Shown here one piece after another: positions 61,260 through 64,000 of a DNA stretch of 64,000 nucleotides. A program made the position numbers and the translations under genes. Source of the stretch: Puffinus mauretanicus. Lineage: Eukaryota; Chordata; Aves; Procellariiformes; Procellariidae. Below the pieces are notes generated by a model. The model did no database searches and was not told the origin of the DNA. It saw only the letters and a program-made list of their open reading frames with translations. How positions within the stretch are numbered: the stretch's first letter is position 1; every line of letters begins with the position of its first letter. The DNA lies in NCBI GenBank assembly GCA_023333565.1, contig JAJKFH010003083.1, positions 124,001 to 188,000 on the forward strand. The letters run 5' to 3'.

Positions 61260-62035
61260 TTGTTTTGAGAAACTATTTCAGTGCACAAGTGTACATTAAA
61301 AATAGGTTTAAAATAAAGGTGAGAGCGTCTGTATCATAGGTAATGAAGGCCTACAATCTTTGGATGCTTATACAGAAAATAAATGATCTATCCAGTGTGT
61401 TATTAAATATAAAAGATATTCTGAGTGTAGATGATGACTGGGTTTATAATTCATGAGGGTCCTGTACTTTTAAGAGCCTTCCCACCATGTAAGTTAATCT
61501 AGTTATTAACTTCGTTGACATAAGTCATGCTAATAGTAAACAGGATTTCTTAAAAAGCCAAAGAGATGAGAAATGACAGAAGATAAAGACTTTCCCTTCC
61601 TAAGGCTGACTAAAATCAGCAGCACTACAAAATGACATGCTTTACCTTAGTGACAAGATAGTAAGATAAAGGAACTGCTGAACCGCAATGCACTTGTGCA
61701 AAACTCTTGTTCACACTTAAATCCCTGTCTGCAGATGCAGAGACATTTTTGGGATGGAACACAGATAAATGCTGTCCATGACAGAGGCCACGTATTATTG
61801 ATTTTTAGGAGATAGAGACAGACCTCCTAAAGATTTAATCTTCTTTTCGTTAATATTTACAACCATTAGAATCGTAAGTAGGGTATCGTTCATCAGGTTG
61901 TCTTCCTTATGCATTTCTTATGGCAATGTTGCTAATTTACTTATTCTATTATCTAGGTAACATTACCACTGAAGATCTTTCAAACACGTTACATGGAAGC
62001 ACCGATTTTTTTCCCAGACATGGTTTCTCGAATTT
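61260..62035. other. Non-coding DNA, no gene seen
   Basis: AT-rich sequence with many stops in all frames and no repeats or motif clusters I would single out. Confidence 0.6.
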
Positions 62036-62240
62036 CCCTTGCCCCTGACAGTCGGGGTCCCAAATGAGGTGCAGAGGTTCTGCAGCCTCTCGCCTGGCTC
62101 CGGGGCTGGGATGCCCGTGTTTAGGGTTAGCCCTGTCAGGCACAGCCAGGCACCCCGGGATCCCACCGCTGGGAAAGAGCTGTGCAAGAGATGCCAGCGA
62201 GACAGGGCCTCCGCCTCCGCCTCCTCCTCCCCTCTTGGCT
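62036..62240. other. GC-rich patch with CCTCCG repeat
   Basis: A sharp GC rise between AT-rich flanks, with CpGs and a CCTCCG/CCTCCT tract at 62208-62234 whose minus strand is a run of GG doublets. Both strands are open here as a consequence. It lies about 170 bases upstream of the candidate spliced frame at 62406, so a small promoter-like patch is conceivable, but there is no TATA box or other direct support. Confidence 0.3.
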
Positions 62241-62405
62241 CAGGAGCTGCATTTACACTCAGGTGTTGTGCCAATTTGTTCAGAATAACTGTATTAGATC
62301 ACTTCATTTTGGATACTAGTAGGAATGTGTGAGGTTTCCGCATCATTTGTACCTGTGATATTTAAAGCCGAGCTAATGTAATCTGAAAAAGCACATTTCC
62401 CTGAA

Positions 62406-63224
62406 ATGGAAACTCATACTGGATATGTCAAACAGAACATTTTAATTGTCTGTACCCTCACACTGCTGCATTTGTTAGTTCAACATCTCCATTCTACTCT
62501 TCTGATAAATAGGCCCCATTTAAAGGCAGAACAGGCCTCGCTCACAAGGTTGAGCAGCCAGCGGGTAAGTAGGATATTTTGGAAATGTGTGATGACACCC
62601 AGAGAAATAGGGATGCTTTATCAGACAGCGCCTATCTAATTCATGGACAGAGATCAATATCAAGCTACCGTCTCCTCATCCATCTTCTGACTAAGCTGTT
62701 CTACCGCCATATTCCCCCTTTCTCTCTCCCAGAAAGATTTAAACTTTTTTAGTCCTTACACAACGAAGACTACATTTGGCACTAGAAGAGGTAAGTTTAT
62801 CAGTTTATTAATAATAAGACTATTGCTTTTTCAAACTTTTTTGTTTACTGATTACATTGTAGGAGGAACACACCCTTACCTGTATGGCGGTGCTGGCAGC
62901 AAAGGTGAAAGGGATCCTTTCTGCAAATGGGACACAAGTGAGGTGCCTCAAGCAAAACAGCTGTGCTGTGCTTTAATAACTCTGAACGTTCAGAGGAATT
63001 TATTCCAGGCAAGCAACTACAGTCAATCGCATTCTGCAGCTACATGTTCAGGGTGTTACCCTCAAACCCCCAAACTGGAAAAGGACTTCCATAGGCTGCA
63101 GATGAAAAATTACATGTTTCAATCTCCTCCCGGGCTCATCTCTCTGCATTCTGCACTACTGCAGAGTCTTGTTGAGATTTCTTTCTTGTCTCAACAAGCA
63201 GATTGGGTTGCTTCTCCATTCTAA
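62406..63224 (+). other. Candidate three-exon reading frame, product unknown
   Basis: Segment 1 (62406-62564) opens with ATG in a good context (GAAATGG) and ends at CGG before GTAAGT. Segment 2 (62733-62790) follows a strong pyrimidine tract ending in CCCAG and ends at GAG before GTAAGT. Segment 3 (62863-63224) follows a T-rich tract ending in GTAG and runs to TAA. The putative introns are 168 and 72 bases. Phases agree: junction 1 is in phase 0, and junction 2 splits a Gly codon (G plus GA). The total is 579 bases, or 192 residues. Residues about 11-34 are strongly hydrophobic, like a signal anchor. I recognise no family. An AATAAA lies at 63547-63552. A minus-strand donor-like site near 62878 and the shortness of both introns count against it. 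A chance chain or a non-coding transcript are real alternatives. Confidence 0.2.
62565..62732 (+). other. Putative short intron (GTAAGT...CCCAG)
   Basis: Consensus GTAAGT at the 5' end, a branch-point-like CTGAC with its A at about 62690, and a 3' tract of TTCCCCCTTTCTCTCTCCCAG type ending at 62732. These are the best-matched splice signals in the window, but no transcript evidence is available. Confidence 0.25.
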
Positions 63225-64000
63225 TCTAACCGCTACAACATTTCAGTAAAATCCTTCTTCTGTCCGTTATCCTCACTGAAGGGGTTGGGTTGGAACAGTT
63301 GCTCTCCATTCAGTATGTATATAAGGAGAAAGTAACCTCCTTTCTGGAGGTAGCTGGACCAATACAAACCCACTCTGAGAGCACAAGCAATAAGGGTAAA
63401 GGAGTTAATTCCCTTGGACTTGGTTTGATGCATTTTCGTTGGGGCTTATGCAGAAGCATGGAAAAAAAGAAAAAAAAAACTGGAGTAAAAGTGAAGAAAG
63501 GGAAGCATCAAAGATATATAGGACTCCATTATTGATTTTCTTTTCCAATAAACACAACACCTGAAACATTAACTTTTTACTCCTATCAAAGAGTACATTC
63601 TCTCTTTTTTTGGTACATATAAATAAAACACACACACTATAGACATACACACAGACATTATATAGTAGGCTTGCAAGCATAGGGCTGCAAATGTAGGAAC
63701 TTAAGCATCTTTAGGAAACCTTCATGGGATTCCATTTTACATTTGCTCAGCTTGCCATGCTTCCAGAGGGACTCTGCACGCCCACTCCACAGGAGACGGA
63801 GCCCCTGCAATTCTCTATAAAGTGCCACATCAATATAAAATGGCTACACATCAGTGATTAAAAACCCTCAAAAGTAAACGTTTAACCCTTCGTCATGACA
63901 CATACTCCCTCAATCTTTCCATCTGGCTCCTTCAGTCTGCTTCTGTGGCTTTCCATAAATGAGATTTTCTCTAGCCTGTTTTCTTAGAGTCAGACTTCTA
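63225..64000. other. Non-coding DNA, right edge
   Basis: AT-rich sequence. An A-rich tract lies at 63460-63479, AATAAA at 63547-63552, a second AATAAA at about 63620, CA-rich sequence at about 63629-63655, and a 10-bp palindrome GCTTGCAAGC at 63669-63678. If the frame at 62406-63224 is real, 63225 to about 63570 would be its 3' untranslated region. Confidence 0.5.

Noticed and set aside
62863..62930. Minus-strand exon candidate (acceptor near 62922, donor near 62878)
   Set aside because: It overlaps segment 3 of the stronger plus-strand chain, is 41 bases long and has no partner.
1..64000. tRNA, rRNA, CRISPR arrays, intact LTR or DNA transposons, microRNA-length hairpins
   Set aside because: Read on both strands without finding conserved tRNA boxes, rRNA cores, regularly spaced repeats, terminal repeats flanking an element, or stems longer than about 12 bp. 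A covariance-model and repeat-library search would be needed to exclude degraded copies.

Overview
This is a stretch of vertebrate nuclear DNA, almost certainly from a bird or another sauropsid. The signs are an AT-rich background with CpG-dense patches only in places, no operon-like packing of genes, no bacterial ribosome-binding sites, and one decayed CR1-type LINE fragment on the + strand near 23.76-24.05 kb. No recognisable protein-coding gene, tRNA, rRNA, CRISPR array or complete mobile element is visible. Nearly all open frames are short, overlap frames on both strands and resemble no family I know. I read the window as intergenic 'gene desert' or the inside of a very long intron.

Layout: 0-2.2 kb has a CpG-dense patch, a pair of almost perfect palindromes and the longest open frame (1225-1779). 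2.2-9.2 kb is ordinary non-coding DNA with AT-rich and poly-A/T tracts. 9.24-9.8 kb is the first of several AT-rich blocks dense in homeodomain, SOX and FOX core motifs that look like conserved non-coding enhancers. Others lie near 18.3, 22.9, 37.9, 41.3-41.8, 44.5, 46.2 and 56.4 kb. Between them are simple repeats, short local duplications, foldback sequences and two probable relics of old amniote repeats (about 19.8 and 28.7 kb). 40.0-42.1 kb is a broader GC-richer patch. 46.69 kb carries a strong G-quadruplex motif.

The most gene-like signal is at the right end (62406-63224). Three open segments are separated by two short putative introns with consensus GT/AG signals, and the reading phase is preserved across both junctions, giving a hypothetical 192-residue frame. 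I do not recognise the product and hold it at low confidence. No genes can be shown to act together here. The plausible role of the window is long-range regulation of a developmental gene outside it, which I infer from motif density and scarcity of repeats, not from alignment. Conservation, RNA-seq and repeat-library searches could not be run.
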